Position numbers and translations under genes: made by a program. Shown one piece after another: positions 1-8,385 of a DNA stretch of 64,000 nt (positions are counted from its first letter, which is position 1; each line of letters starts with the position of its first letter). The notes under the pieces are model-generated. The model saw only the letters and a list, made by a program, of their open reading frames with translations. It had not been told where the DNA came from and made no database searches. The stretch is from Streptomyces sp. NBC_01314. Lineage in GTDB: Bacteria; Actinomycetota; Actinomycetes; Streptomycetales; Streptomycetaceae. The stretch lies in the NCBI RefSeq assembly GCF_041435215.1, contig NZ_CP108394.1:1-64000 (forward strand), read 5' to 3'.

Positions 1-658
1 AAACGCGAAAGCGTTTCACTTATGCCTAAAAACACCAAGACTCGCTGTGCTCTTACAGCAACACCTGCATCCGGAGGGGACGAACGGTGTGCTTACCGGC
101 GGATATGCAGCGCTGGCGCGCTGCATAGTGCACGAATTGCGCAAGCGCAATTCGAATTCCCGCGCAAGCGCGGGAATGGAATTCCGTAAACGGAATTCTG
201 GAACGGAATGCAATTCGCGCAAGCGCGAATTGGGGCACCCGCGCAAGCGCGGTCGCCTGGGCTGGCAGCAAGGGGAGGTGCATCGCGTGTGGGACTGTGT
301 AGGGTCTGGGATTCCCAGCTACCACCTCTGCAACGCATGTGACGGATCGTCGGCCTGACGAAGTGCCAGCCCCACCGTAGTGACGGGCTCCACTGCGCTC
401 CACCCGAACCCCTCCCCCGTTCTCAACTGTCCGTACGCAACCCCACCGAACCTCGCGAGCATACACCCCGATCGATCACTGGAAGGCGGGAATCGGCCAC
501 GTGTCACCCTAGAGTGCGGAAGTTGACGCAAGAGTGATGCATCATACTCGTGCACTGTGTAGAGTCTGGGAACAGACAGCATCGCCCCTGGGCCATTCGC
601 CGCTCCGGGAATCTCCAATCTGATACGCGCTTCATTCCGCGAAAAGGAGAACACGGGA
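1..658. repeat. Telomere-proximal palindrome cluster
   Basis: No gene is supported here. The stretch holds a series of perfect inverted repeats. The arms are 1-6/11-16 (loop GAAA), 105-113/118-126, 133-142/145-154, 156-165/168-177, 179-187/190-198, 211-220/223-232 and 239-244/247-252. Most have the centre GCGCAAGCGC, so they would fold as hairpins with tiny AA-containing loops. Streptomyces telomeres are known to carry rows of palindromes in their 3' strand. These do not look like the archetypal telomere sequence, so this may be a non-archetypal end or subterminal DNA. An 18-nt direct repeat (ACTGTGTAGRGTCTGGGA) occurs at 294-311 and 555-572. Confidence 0.6.
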
Positions 659-3049
659 ATGGCCGTGAAACTACGTGACCACCAGATCGAGGCCGTTGCC
701 GCCATTGTGCGCGGTCTCGATATCCCGCCGGGCGGGATTCCTGGGAATGGCCTGCGCGGACAGGTACACGCGGCGTGCGGAACGGGAAAGACCATCATCG
801 CGGCTGCGGCGGCAAAGCGGCTCGCGCCCAAGGGCCGCATTCTCGTTCTGGTGCCGACGCTGGATTTGCTGTCCCAGACGGTTCAGACGTGGAATGCCGC
901 CGGGCACACGGGCCCGGCGGTCGCGGTGTGTTCTCTTCAGGACGATCCGGAATTGTGGAATCTCAAGGTCCGGAGCACAACGAATCCGGTACAGCTCGCC
1001 CTGTGGCATGGGCAGGGGCCGGTCACCGTCTTCGCGACGTATGCCAGCCTCGGTGTCCTTTCCGAGGCGTTCGAGGGCGCCTACGGGCAGCGGTTGTCTC
1101 CCATGGACCTGACGGTGGTTGATGAGGCCCACAGGACAAGTGGCTCGATGGGTAAGGCCTGGGCCACGGTGCACGACCAGCGAGTCATTCCGTCGGCGCG
1201 CCGGCTGTACCTGACGGCGACGCCGCGGATCTGGGAAGAGCGGCTGAACCGCGAGGTCGCTGAGGGGGTGCGCGACCGGCTGCCGCGGGAGATGGCGGCC
1301 TCCATGGACGACGAGACCGTCTTCGGGCCCGTCCTCTACAAACTCTCGCTCGCGTCGGCGGTGTCGCGCGGGCTGCTGGCCCGGTACCAGATCATCGTCC
1401 TGGAGCTCCAGGACCCGGTCGTCACCCCGGAGCGGCTGATGGGTGAGGAGCGGCGCAGTGAGGAGGTGCGGGGTCAGCGGCTCGGGGCCTTGCAGGCGGC
1501 GCTGTTGCACACCATGGCGCAGCACGACCTGTCGACGTGCATCACCTTCCACCACCGCACCATCGAGGCACAGGCGTACGCGGAGGGCCTGGAGCGGGTT
1601 GCGGCCAAGCTGCACGCCGACCAGCCTGAGCGGTACCCGGCTCAGATCTGGGCCGACTGGCTCTGCGGCGAGCACGTACCCGAGCGCCGGCGCGGAGTCC
1701 TGGGAAAATTCGGCACCACGGCACTGCGTGCCATTCTCTCGAATTGCCGCGTATTGGGTGAGGGCGTTGATATTCGCGCCGTGGATTCCGTGGCTCTCCT
1801 GGATCCCAAGGGCGCGCCGCATGACATTGTCCAGGCTATCGGGCGCGCTTTGCGTCAGAAGCCGGGACAGGGCAAGCTCGCCTCTCTGATCGTGCCGGTA
1901 TTCCTCCAGCCGGAAGAGACACCTGAGGATATGTTCACCTCCGGGTCGTATCGCCCGTTGGTGAAGGTATTGGAAGGTCTACGCGCTCACGACGAAGAGG
2001 CAATCGAATTGCTGGCGATCCCCCAGGAGCCGCAGAAGGACGTCGCGCAACCGTCCCAGCACATCGGTACGCCGCCCGAGGAAGGCGAGGACGAATCCCG
2101 CCTGCTGCTCCGTTTCGCCGCTCCGCGCGACCCGGTGATGGTCGCGGACTGGGTTTCCTTCAACGTCATCGACACCGAACGTCAGGACTGGGCCCGCGGC
2201 TGGGCGAAGCTGAAGACGTACGTCGAGCGGGTCGGGAACGCGAGGGTGCCCTACGGACACCGCGAGGGCGCGACACCTCTTGGACAGTGGGTGGCGGAGC
2301 AGCGACGGGCGTACGGGGCCGGGGAGATGAACGGGCAGCGCGCGCAGCGCCTGGAGCGGCTCGGCATGGTGTGGTCGATGGCCGATGAGAGGTTCCAGGA
2401 GAACCTGGAAGCCGCGAAGGCGTACTACGACCAACACTGGACACTCTGCGCCCCCCGCACGGCGGCCATGCTGGATAGACCATTGGGGATGTGGCTCGCG
2501 AATTTGCGGCGTCCTGGTGCGCTGGACGACCACCCCGACTGGAAGACAGCACTCGAAGCCGTCGACGAAGACTGGAACCCCGAGTGGCCGGCCGAATGGC
2601 AACGCCACTACGCGGCCGTGCGCGAACTCGTACGCGACGAACAGGGCCAGGCCGATGTCCTGCCCGGCGTCACGGTCCACGGCATGGACATCGGACGATG
2701 GGCCGCGAAACAGCGCCAACCGGCGGTGTGGGCTTCGCTGATGGACGGGCAGCGCGAGCGCCTGGAGCAACTTGGTGTCGTACCGCTCCCACCAGAGCAG
2801 GAAACGCCCGCCAAGGCCCCCCAGGGCGCCTCTGGAGCCTTCGAACGGGGTATTGCAGCCCTGGCGCAGTACAAGGCGCGGGAGGGCTCCGTGACCGTCC
2901 CCAGAGGCCACACAGAGCAGTTGGAGGACGGGACAGAAGTCCGACTCGGAGTGTTCCTCAGCAACAGCAAAAGCCGTCGCGCGAAGCTCACCTTCGACAA
3001 ACTCGCCGCGCTCGCCGCGCTGGGGTTGGAGTGGGCACGGGAAGGTTAA
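659..3049 (+). CDS. DEAD/DEAH-box helicase with helicase-associated domains
   Basis: Predicted ATP-dependent superfamily 2 helicase of 796 residues. Motifs visible are Walker A ACGTGKT (about 39-45), DEAH (about 155-158), LTATP (about 185) and a motif VI-like QAIGRALRQ (about 392-400). The C-terminal third, from about 500, holds tryptophan-rich helicase-associated (HA) units with WARGWAKL, LGQWVAEQR and DEDWNPEWPAEWQ. The ATG is preceded by AAGGAG at good spacing. Helicases of this general type (TtrA-like) are known close to the ends of Streptomyces chromosomes and linear plasmids, which fits the palindromes upstream and tap-tpg downstream. A role in conjugal transfer or end maintenance is inferred. 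The same WNPxWPxxWQ module recurs in the TniQ fusion at 8386-11595. Confidence 0.85.
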   Translation: MAVKLRDHQIEAVAAIVRGLDIPPGGIPGNGLRGQVHAACGTGKTIIAAAAAKRLAPKGRILVLVPTLDLLSQTVQTWNAAGHTGPAVAVCSLQDDPELWNLKVRSTTNPVQLALWHGQGPVTVFATYASLGVLSEAFEGAYGQRLSPMDLTVVDEAHRTSGSMGKAWATVHDQRVIPSARRLYLTATPRIWEERLNREVAEGVRDRLPREMAASMDDETVFGPVLYKLSLASAVSRGLLARYQIIVLELQDPVVTPERLMGEERRSEEVRGQRLGALQAALLHTMAQHDLSTCITFHHRTIEAQAYAEGLERVAAKLHADQPERYPAQIWADWLCGEHVPERRRGVLGKFGTTALRAILSNCRVLGEGVDIRAVDSVALLDPKGAPHDIVQAIGRALRQKPGQGKLASLIVPVFLQPEETPEDMFTSGSYRPLVKVLEGLRAHDEEAIELLAIPQEPQKDVAQPSQHIGTPPEEGEDESRLLLRFAAPRDPVMVADWVSFNVIDTERQDWARGWAKLKTYVERVGNARVPYGHREGATPLGQWVAEQRRAYGAGEMNGQRAQRLERLGMVWSMADERFQENLEAAKAYYDQHWTLCAPRTAAMLDRPLGMWLANLRRPGALDDHPDWKTALEAVDEDWNPEWPAEWQRHYAAVRELVRDEQGQADVLPGVTVHGMDIGRWAAKQRQPAVWASLMDGQRERLEQLGVVPLPPEQETPAKAPQGASGAFERGIAALAQYKAREGSVTVPRGHTEQLEDGTEVRLGVFLSNSKSRRAKLTFDKLAALAALGLEWAREG

Positions 3050-3106
3050 GGAGTGGGATAAGTTTTTGGTTAAGCAGTATCGGGTCCTGATGTGAAGGTG
3101 CAGGGA

Positions 3107-5197
3107 ATGGCATCTGAGGAAGAGCTGTTCGCGTCCGTCGACGCGCTGTTGAACGAGGAGCCGCATCTCCCGCCTCCGGCGGAGCGTGCCCGGCTCCGTG
3201 AGGCCGCCGGCATCACCCAGGCCCGCCTCGCCACCACGTTGAAGACGACGACCCAGTCGGTGAAGAACTGGGAGAACGGCCGCTCGGAGCCAAAGTCGCC
3301 GCGCCTGGATGCCTACCAGCGGCTGCTGAACGGGTGGGCCGCGAAGTACCCGGCCCACGGAGCTCCCGCTGTCACGCCCGCCGCGGCTCCCGCGCTCAAC
3401 CCGGAACCGGTTGCGGAGACGTTCACCGGCCCGGCCGTGCCCGAGGCGCCCGCCGTAGTGGAGGTGCCCGTCGTCCAGGCTGAGTCGGCGACGTCGCGCC
3501 GTCCGGCGAAGAAGCGTTCCGCGCCCGTAGCCGACTCGCGGTTCCCGCATGGTCCGCTCGCGGTGCTGGACGGTGACGGTTCCGCGTACGGCGTCGACGG
3601 GATCGTGCTCGACTGCCCGGCGACCACGGTGGTGGAGCTGGTGGAGTGGACGCTGCGCGAGTCCGGCCTCGGTGCCGCGAAGCTCAACCGGTACGGCAAG
3701 GACAGCGATCCGCTGATCGTGCTCACCGCCGCGGCCGCCGTAAAGCTGGGGCTGTCGGAGCGCCTGGAGGGCCACGAGCAGCGCCGCTCCCTGCGCCTGC
3801 CCGACGACCACCCGGTGGTCAAGCAGGTCGCGAAGGCGAAATGGCAGTTGACGCAGCGCGGGTTCGGCCCGTGGGCAAGGGTCTACCGCAAGGCGCAGGG
3901 ACGTGAGCGGCAGTGCGTGCAGCTCGCCATCCTGTCGTGGGACGCCCTCGATCCCCGGTCGTGGCCCGGCGTCTGTGAGATGGAGCCGGCCGACATCGCC
4001 CGCGTCCTCGGAATCTACGCCCAGCGGGTCATCACCCCGCGCGGCTCCACGGCCGTCTCGGGCCTGGAGCTGATGACCGCGCTGCGCCCGCCGACGAAGG
4101 CCGTGCAGGACCCTCAGACCGGGAACTGGGTGTCCGGCCACAACGCGGGCTCCCTGGGCACCGAGCCGATGGACCCCGCGCCACCGGAGGCCACCCCGGA
4201 ACACCCCGTCGTCGTGAACAGCGGCTGGACCGGCGGCTTCCTCAACGAAGAGGCGTACCAGTGGGTGCGGTCGGTGGAGACGCTCAGCGATGAGGAGTGC
4301 ACGCTGCCGTACGCGGTCGGCCTGGACCTCAACACGGCGTTCCTCGCCGCCGCGGCCCGCCTGGTCGTCGGTCTCTCCGCGCCGGACCACTTCCATGCCC
4401 CGAAGTTCAACCCGAAGATCCCCGGGAGCTGGCTGGCGGACCTGTCCCACATCGAGCTGGACCCGCGCCTGCCCTCGCCGTTCACTCCGGACGGCAGCCG
4501 ACCGACCGGCCCGGCCTGGTACCAGACGCACACCCTTGCCTACGCCCAGGAGCTCGGCTACGACGTGCACCCGATCGAGGCGTACCTGCGCCGCGAGACC
4601 GGCGCCTACCTGGACCCGTGGCACGACCGCCTCAAGACCGCCTACGTCGACACCCTCGCCGACCTCGGCGTCACGAAGGACCTGGACGACCGGGCCTTCC
4701 TCGCCGCGATGGAGCAGCACAAGCAGATCGACCCGGCCCTGACCGCCGTCCTCGGTGCCATCAAGGCCACCGTGAAGGGCGGCGTCGGCAAGCTCCGCGA
4801 GCGCCCCCAGGGCAAGTCCTACAAGGACGGCGACCCGTGGCCGGCCATGCAGCGCCCGACCTGGCGCCCCGACATCCGCGCCGCCGTCATCAGCAAGGCC
4901 CGCGTCAACATGCACCGCAAGCTCAACAACATGGCTCGGATGACGGGCCTGTACCCGCTCGCCGTGCTGTCCGACTGCGTCGTCTACCCCTCCCCGGGGG
5001 ACAGCCCGCTGGACTTCCTGCCGTACGCGACGTCCGGGAAGCCACAGCCCGGCGGGTTCCGCCTCGGACCGACGCCGGGCCTGGCGAAGCTGGAGGGCGT
5101 CCAGACGATGCTGTGGGCGGTCGACCTCATGGAGAAGGGCCTCAACCCGGCCCGCCACATCAAGGGCGGCGACGCCGTCCTCGACGAAGGAGAGTAA
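3107..5197 (+). CDS. tap: Telomere-associated protein Tap
   Basis: Tap binds the single-stranded 3' overhang at Streptomyces telomeres and brings in the terminal protein Tpg for end patching. An N-terminal helix-turn-helix (about residues 23-70, with GITQARL and SVKNWENGRSEP) is followed by the typical Tap body: VLDGDGSAYGV, LTQRGFGPWAR, RVITPRGSTAVSGLELMTAL, VGLDLNTAFLAA and a C-terminus ending RHIKGGDAVLDEGE. At about 696 residues it is close to family size. ATG 3107 follows AGGTGCAGGG; an in-frame GTG at 3092 is an alternative. The gene ends 4 bp before tpg, so the two are an operon, as in other Streptomyces. Confidence 0.93.
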   Translation: MASEEELFASVDALLNEEPHLPPPAERARLREAAGITQARLATTLKTTTQSVKNWENGRSEPKSPRLDAYQRLLNGWAAKYPAHGAPAVTPAAAPALNPEPVAETFTGPAVPEAPAVVEVPVVQAESATSRRPAKKRSAPVADSRFPHGPLAVLDGDGSAYGVDGIVLDCPATTVVELVEWTLRESGLGAAKLNRYGKDSDPLIVLTAAAAVKLGLSERLEGHEQRRSLRLPDDHPVVKQVAKAKWQLTQRGFGPWARVYRKAQGRERQCVQLAILSWDALDPRSWPGVCEMEPADIARVLGIYAQRVITPRGSTAVSGLELMTALRPPTKAVQDPQTGNWVSGHNAGSLGTEPMDPAPPEATPEHPVVVNSGWTGGFLNEEAYQWVRSVETLSDEECTLPYAVGLDLNTAFLAAAARLVVGLSAPDHFHAPKFNPKIPGSWLADLSHIELDPRLPSPFTPDGSRPTGPAWYQTHTLAYAQELGYDVHPIEAYLRRETGAYLDPWHDRLKTAYVDTLADLGVTKDLDDRAFLAAMEQHKQIDPALTAVLGAIKATVKGGVGKLRERPQGKSYKDGDPWPAMQRPTWRPDIRAAVISKARVNMHRKLNNMARMTGLYPLAVLSDCVVYPSPGDSPLDFLPYATSGKPQPGGFRLGPTPGLAKLEGVQTMLWAVDLMEKGLNPARHIKGGDAVLDEGE

Positions 5198-5201
5198 GGC
5201 C

Positions 5202-5759
5202 GTGGGGGAGATCGACGACGCGATCGAGCGGGCCGACCGGGAGTCCTTCACCCGCGAGCCGCCGAAGACGCTGAAAGGTCAGATCGGGTTCCTGCTCAAG
5301 CAGTTGGGCAGTGCGAAGGCCGTCGCGCAGGAGCTCGGGGTCACCGCCGACTCCGTCAACCGCTACCGGCGCGGCGCCCGCAAGCACGCCCGCGCCGACG
5401 TCGCCGCGAAACTCGACGACGCGGTACGGCAGCGGTGGCAGCCACAGGTGCGCAAGCGCCGGCAGAAACATGCCGCGGCCTCCGGCGGCATCACGGTGGA
5501 GACGAGGGCCCGCTTCGGGTACACCGCACCCGTCGGCACGACCGACGACGGACGCTTCCGCCGCCTGACCGTGCACCTCCCCCCGGCCTACGCGCAGCGC
5601 CTGTTCGACGCCCGTGACACAGGGGCCAGCGACCAGCAGATGCGGGGGATCATCGCCGAAGGATTTAAGGACGTCTATTTCCAGGACGGCGGAGGGCGCG
5701 CCGCAGGACTCTCCGACGTCACCCTCAACGACATCGACTACCTCGACCTCGACTACTGA
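5202..5759 (+). CDS. tpg: Telomere terminal protein Tpg
   Basis: Tpg is covalently attached to the 5' ends of linear Streptomyces replicons and primes completion of the telomere. The 185-residue protein has the expected length and family features: an N-terminal DNA-binding part with QIGFLLKQLGSAKAVAQELGV and SVNRYRRGARKH, a basic middle (WQPQVRKRRQKH) and the C-terminal FGYTAPVGTTDDGRFR and GFKDVYFQDGGG blocks. The GTG start follows GGAGAG and lies 4 bp after tap, so translation is probably coupled. The reading frame is intact. Mobile DNA begins only 34 bp after its stop codon. Confidence 0.95.
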   Translation: MGEIDDAIERADRESFTREPPKTLKGQIGFLLKQLGSAKAVAQELGVTADSVNRYRRGARKHARADVAAKLDDAVRQRWQPQVRKRRQKHAAASGGITVETRARFGYTAPVGTTDDGRFRRLTVHLPPAYAQRLFDARDTGASDQQMRGIIAEGFKDVYFQDGGGRAAGLSDVTLNDIDYLDLDY

Positions 5760-5809
5760 CCTGGCGCCGGCCGCGGCCCGGCACCTGCTTGTTGTGACTG
5801 AGCACCCTA

Positions 5810-7054
5810 GTAGCGTGTCGCTGCTTAGTTATGGCATGTCTGGTTGGGAGGCTGGTGTCAGGTGGGTTCCCTCCCTTTTGCCAGACAGGACTGTCGTCGT
5901 GGGTTCACAGAAGAAGCGGCCGGTCAGGCTGAGCGCGCAGGATCGTGAGGAGTTGGTCCGGGTGACCACGACGGGTGTTCGCGGGGCCTCGATGATCATG
6001 CGTGCGCGGGTGCTGCTTGCACTGGATGTCTCGGTGGGTGACGTGGATTCCAAGGAGGCGATCGCGGCCCGGCTCGGCGTCTCCGGTGAGACGTTACGGC
6101 TGGTTGCCAAGCGTTTCGCCGAGACCGGTGGCGATGTGCACGCCACGATCGCGCGGAAGAGGCGTGACCTCCCGCCGGTGCCCTCGCCGGTGACCGGCGA
6201 GGTCGAAGCCCGGCTGATCGCGATGGCGTGCTCGCAGCCACCCCAGGGCTATACCCGGTGGTCGCTGCGTCTGCTGGAGAAGCACGTCGCGCTGACCGAG
6301 GACATCCCCGATCTGGACCACTCCACCATCGGGCGGGTCTTAAAAAAACGGAACTGCGTCCTCACCTGAGAAAGTGCTGGACCATCCCACCACGGACGAA
6401 CGCGGAGTTCGCGGCCCGGATGGAAGACGTGCTGGCTGTCTATGCCCGGCCCTACGACCCGGCATGTCCGGTGGTGTGCATGGACGAGAAGCCCTACCAG
6501 CTCCTCGCCGATACCCGCGACCCGCTGCCGGCCCGCCCTGGTCACGACGCCTGCCAGGACAGCGAGTACATCCGCTGCGGCACGTGCTCGATCTTCGTGT
6601 GGGTCGAACCCCTGCGCGGGTGGCGTGCTGTTCAGGCGCTGTCCCGGCGGACCCGGATCGACTGGGCCGGCCAGGTCAAGCAGCTGCTGAGCGTGGACTA
6701 CCCCGACGCCGAGACCGTGGTGCTCGTGATGGACAACCTCAACACCCACGGCATCGCCTCGCTGTACGAGGCATTCGAACCACAAGAGGCATTCGCCCTG
6801 GCCCAACGCCTCGAGATCCACCACACGCCCAAGCACGGGTCATGGCTCAACATCGCCGAGATCGAACTCTCCGCGCTGACCCGGCAATGCCTCGACCGCA
6901 GGATCAGCGACCTCGACATCCTCAACACCGAACTCTCGGCCTGGCAGAACGCCACCAACACCGGCCAACGTCAGGTGAACTGGCAGTTCACCACCCACGA
7001 CGCACGCATCAAACTGCGCCATCTATATCCCAAAAATTAGCCGCGACAGTCTAC
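5810..7054 (+). mobile_element. IS630-family insertion sequence
   Basis: A 1245-bp element with imperfect terminal inverted repeats. The left end begins GTAGCGTGTCGCTGCT at 5810. The right end, read from 7054 on the minus strand, begins GTAGACTGTCGCGGCT. It is flanked by TA at 5808-5809 and 7055-7056, inside a CTAG site, as IS630/mariner elements require. It interrupts the left arm of the Mrr-carrying transposon (5793-8342), so it arrived later. The transposase frames are both open and the catalytic residues are present. Confidence 0.92.
5899..7040 (+). CDS. IS630 transposase, expressed by -1 frameshift
   Basis: Two overlapping frames make one DDE transposase of about 380 residues. The first frame (GTG 5899 to stop 6369) gives the N-terminal helix-turn-helix part ([21 protein letters not shown]). 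The second, one base back, reads through to 7040 and carries the DDE residues: [16 protein letters not shown] and WLNIAEIE. Seven A residues at 6342-6348 form a classic A_AAA_AAA slippery heptamer in the first frame. A -1 slip there joins LKK to [11 protein letters not shown] with no loss of the fold. Programmed frameshifting is known in several IS families, so this is probably functional rather than broken. Confidence 0.88.
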
Positions 7055-7361
7055 TAGTTGGCGGGTGAGCGGTTTGCTTGGCGGGTTGTGCGCTGGCGGT
7101 CGACGGTGCTGAGACGTGACGCGCTAGTGGGAACCTGGTCACGAGAGTTGGAACCAGTGAGGCTGGCGCCGACTAGGCTCACCCCCATGTCCGAGCCAGC
7201 CCCTGACCCTCGCCTGAATCCTTGTCAACTGGCTCCGGTCGGGGGTCGTCAGAACTGTGGAGGTCGGCGAGGCCGACCTCCAGCGCGGTCGGGTGCAACT
7301 GGGCGCGCCGCTGGCGAAGCAGCCAGAATCTAGTGCCACTTACACCTACTGGAGTGTTCAA
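7055..7361. repeat. Left arm of the Mrr-like transposon, non-coding
   Basis: This stretch continues the left end of the 5793-8342 transposon beyond the IS630 insertion. It begins TAGTTGGCGGGTGAGCG and contains the inner repeat block CGTGACGCG (7115-7123) followed by GGAACCTG, both mirrored in the right arm. No convincing gene is seen before the nuclease. A GTG at 7257 is in frame with the nuclease and would add 35 residues. Confidence 0.6.
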
Positions 7362-8165
7362 TTGGGCCGGACACCAGAATGGCAGGAATACCAACAGGAA
7401 GTCTCCTCCTTCTTGTCCGAGCTCGGATTCGATACGCGCGTCGATGAAACCATTGAAGGTGCACGAGGTCGGCATGACATCGACGTCGTGGCCCGCCTGA
7501 GTATTGCCGGGGTGGATATTCTCTGGCTGGTCGAGTGCAAGGCATGGCAGCGACGGATTCCGAAGGAGAGAATCCTCACGCTCCAGGGAATAGTCGATGA
7601 CATCGGAGCCGATCGCGGGCTTGTTTTTTCCGAGAGCGGATTCCAAGCCGGAGCAATCCGCGCTACCCAGAATACAAATATCACCTTGACTAGCCTGGAA
7701 GACTTCAGGCTGAACTTTCAAGATGAGGTCTCAGCGACGAAAGCAAAGGTTCTCGACGAGCGGATTGCGCGCCTCATGAAGGCTTACGAGGCGGTCTGGG
7801 ATCTAGCGGATCAGGAGCGGCAGGCGGCATTTTCTCGATATTCCGGGCCTCCCGGGTTTGATTTTCTCGAAGGCGGCCCCCATGCCATGACTGGAGTGAC
7901 GTCCCACCTCAGCATGATGCGGCAATCGCTCGAAAATGCACGATTCGGCCGATGGCCAGTAGCTTATTTTCCACTGGACCTCATTGATGGTGAGAGCTTT
8001 GATGTCACCGACTGGGAGGGTCTGCTATTCGTCGCTGAACAGTCCATAGTTACCTGCGATCGCATTTATGGCCACATGATGACTCCAGGGGTTAGCCCGG
8101 TTGCTTGGAAGACCCTGCAGCCGCCAGAGCTGACTAGCTTGCTCAGTGCCCTTCGCGGCCAGTAA
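7362..8165 (+). CDS. Mrr-like restriction endonuclease
   Basis: Predicted PD-(D/E)XK nuclease of about 267 residues. The N-terminal half has the Mrr-type core: EYQQEVSSFLSELGF, then GRHDIDVV and LVECKAW. These supply the acidic residues (D39/D41) and the E58-x-K60 pair, numbered from TTG 7362. GIVDDIGADRGLVFSESGFQ and NITLTSLEDF complete the fold. The C-terminal half is not recognised. Mrr-type enzymes cut modified or foreign DNA, so a defence role is inferred. The TTG start has GGAG about 8 bp upstream and matches the beginning of the conserved region; GTG 7257 is the alternative. The body of the gene is clearly less GC-rich than its neighbours, a sign of transfer. Confidence 0.75.
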   Translation: MGRTPEWQEYQQEVSSFLSELGFDTRVDETIEGARGRHDIDVVARLSIAGVDILWLVECKAWQRRIPKERILTLQGIVDDIGADRGLVFSESGFQAGAIRATQNTNITLTSLEDFRLNFQDEVSATKAKVLDERIARLMKAYEAVWDLADQERQAAFSRYSGPPGFDFLEGGPHAMTGVTSHLSMMRQSLENARFGRWPVAYFPLDLIDGESFDVTDWEGLLFVAEQSIVTCDRIYGHMMTPGVSPVAWKTLQPPELTSLLSALRGQ

Positions 8166-8342
8166 GGCGATCGTGTTCGTCGTCATTTTCGGCTAAACCT
8201 GGCGCCAGCGCTCTGGATCGCCAGGACACCGCCTGGTGGACAGGTTCCAACGACCGCGTCACGGCTGAGGAACCCGAAGGACACCGCCCGGGCCTCGCTC
8301 GTGCCGCCAACGCTTACCCGCCAACTAGAGCGCTCAGTCACA
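8166..8342. repeat. Right arm of the Mrr-like transposon
   Basis: Non-coding DNA between the nuclease stop and the right transposon end. It contains the inner block at 8255-8263 and the terminal inverted repeat running inward from 8342 (minus strand TGTGACTGAGCGCTCTAG and onward). The 5-bp duplication CTTGT follows at 8343-8347. Confidence 0.7.
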
Positions 8343-8345
8343 CTT

Positions 8346-8373
8346 GTTGAGTCGAAGCACGATAGTTGTCACA
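8346..8373 (-). repeat. Transposon-end-like repeat, copy 1
   Basis: On the minus strand this reads TGTGACAACTATCGTGC then TTCGACTCAAC. It belongs to a family with core GTGACAACTA and tail TCGGCTCAGC also found at 14289-14394 and 16269-16318. It lies just outside the Mrr transposon, overlapping that element's duplicated CTTGT by 2 bp, and just before the TniQ-fusion gene. The TGT terminus suggests a TnsB-type binding site or a transposon end. No partner end was found for it. Confidence 0.5.
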
Positions 8374-8385
8374 AGAGACGGGCGG

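Larger units (their letters stand above)
5793..8342. mobile_element. Small TGT/ACA-ended transposon carrying an Mrr-like nuclease, split by an IS630 element
   Basis: The left end reads TGTGACTGAGCACCCTA from 5793 and, once the IS630 copy is removed, continues at 7057. The right end, read on the minus strand from 8342, gives TGTGACTGAGCGCTCTAG and onward. Over the first 32 positions the arms differ at only three. A second matching block (CGTGACGCG, then GGAACCTG) lies about 62-66 bp in from each end (7115-7123 and 8255-8263). The element is flanked by the 5-bp direct repeat CTTGT at 5788-5792 and 8343-8347. TGT/ACA termini, multi-site arms and 5-bp duplications are characteristic of Tn7/Mu/Tn552-type DDE transposases. 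No transposase remains inside, so it must be non-autonomous. Without the IS it is about 1.3 kb. Confidence 0.8.

Noticed and set aside
105..252. CRISPR array in the palindrome cluster
   Set aside because: The units share a GCGCAAGCGC centre but differ in their arms, are adjacent without unique spacers and are perfect palindromes, so they fit terminal hairpins rather than CRISPR repeats.
1979..5251. A 1090-codon open frame on the minus strand opposite the helicase, tap and the start of tpg
   Set aside because: It is antisense to well-supported genes, is arginine/leucine/valine-rich without domains, and is a typical GC-bias shadow frame.
5614..6369. IS630 transposase as a disrupted pseudogene
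   Set aside because: The break coincides exactly with an A7 slippery heptamer and both frames are otherwise clean, so programmed frameshifting is more likely.
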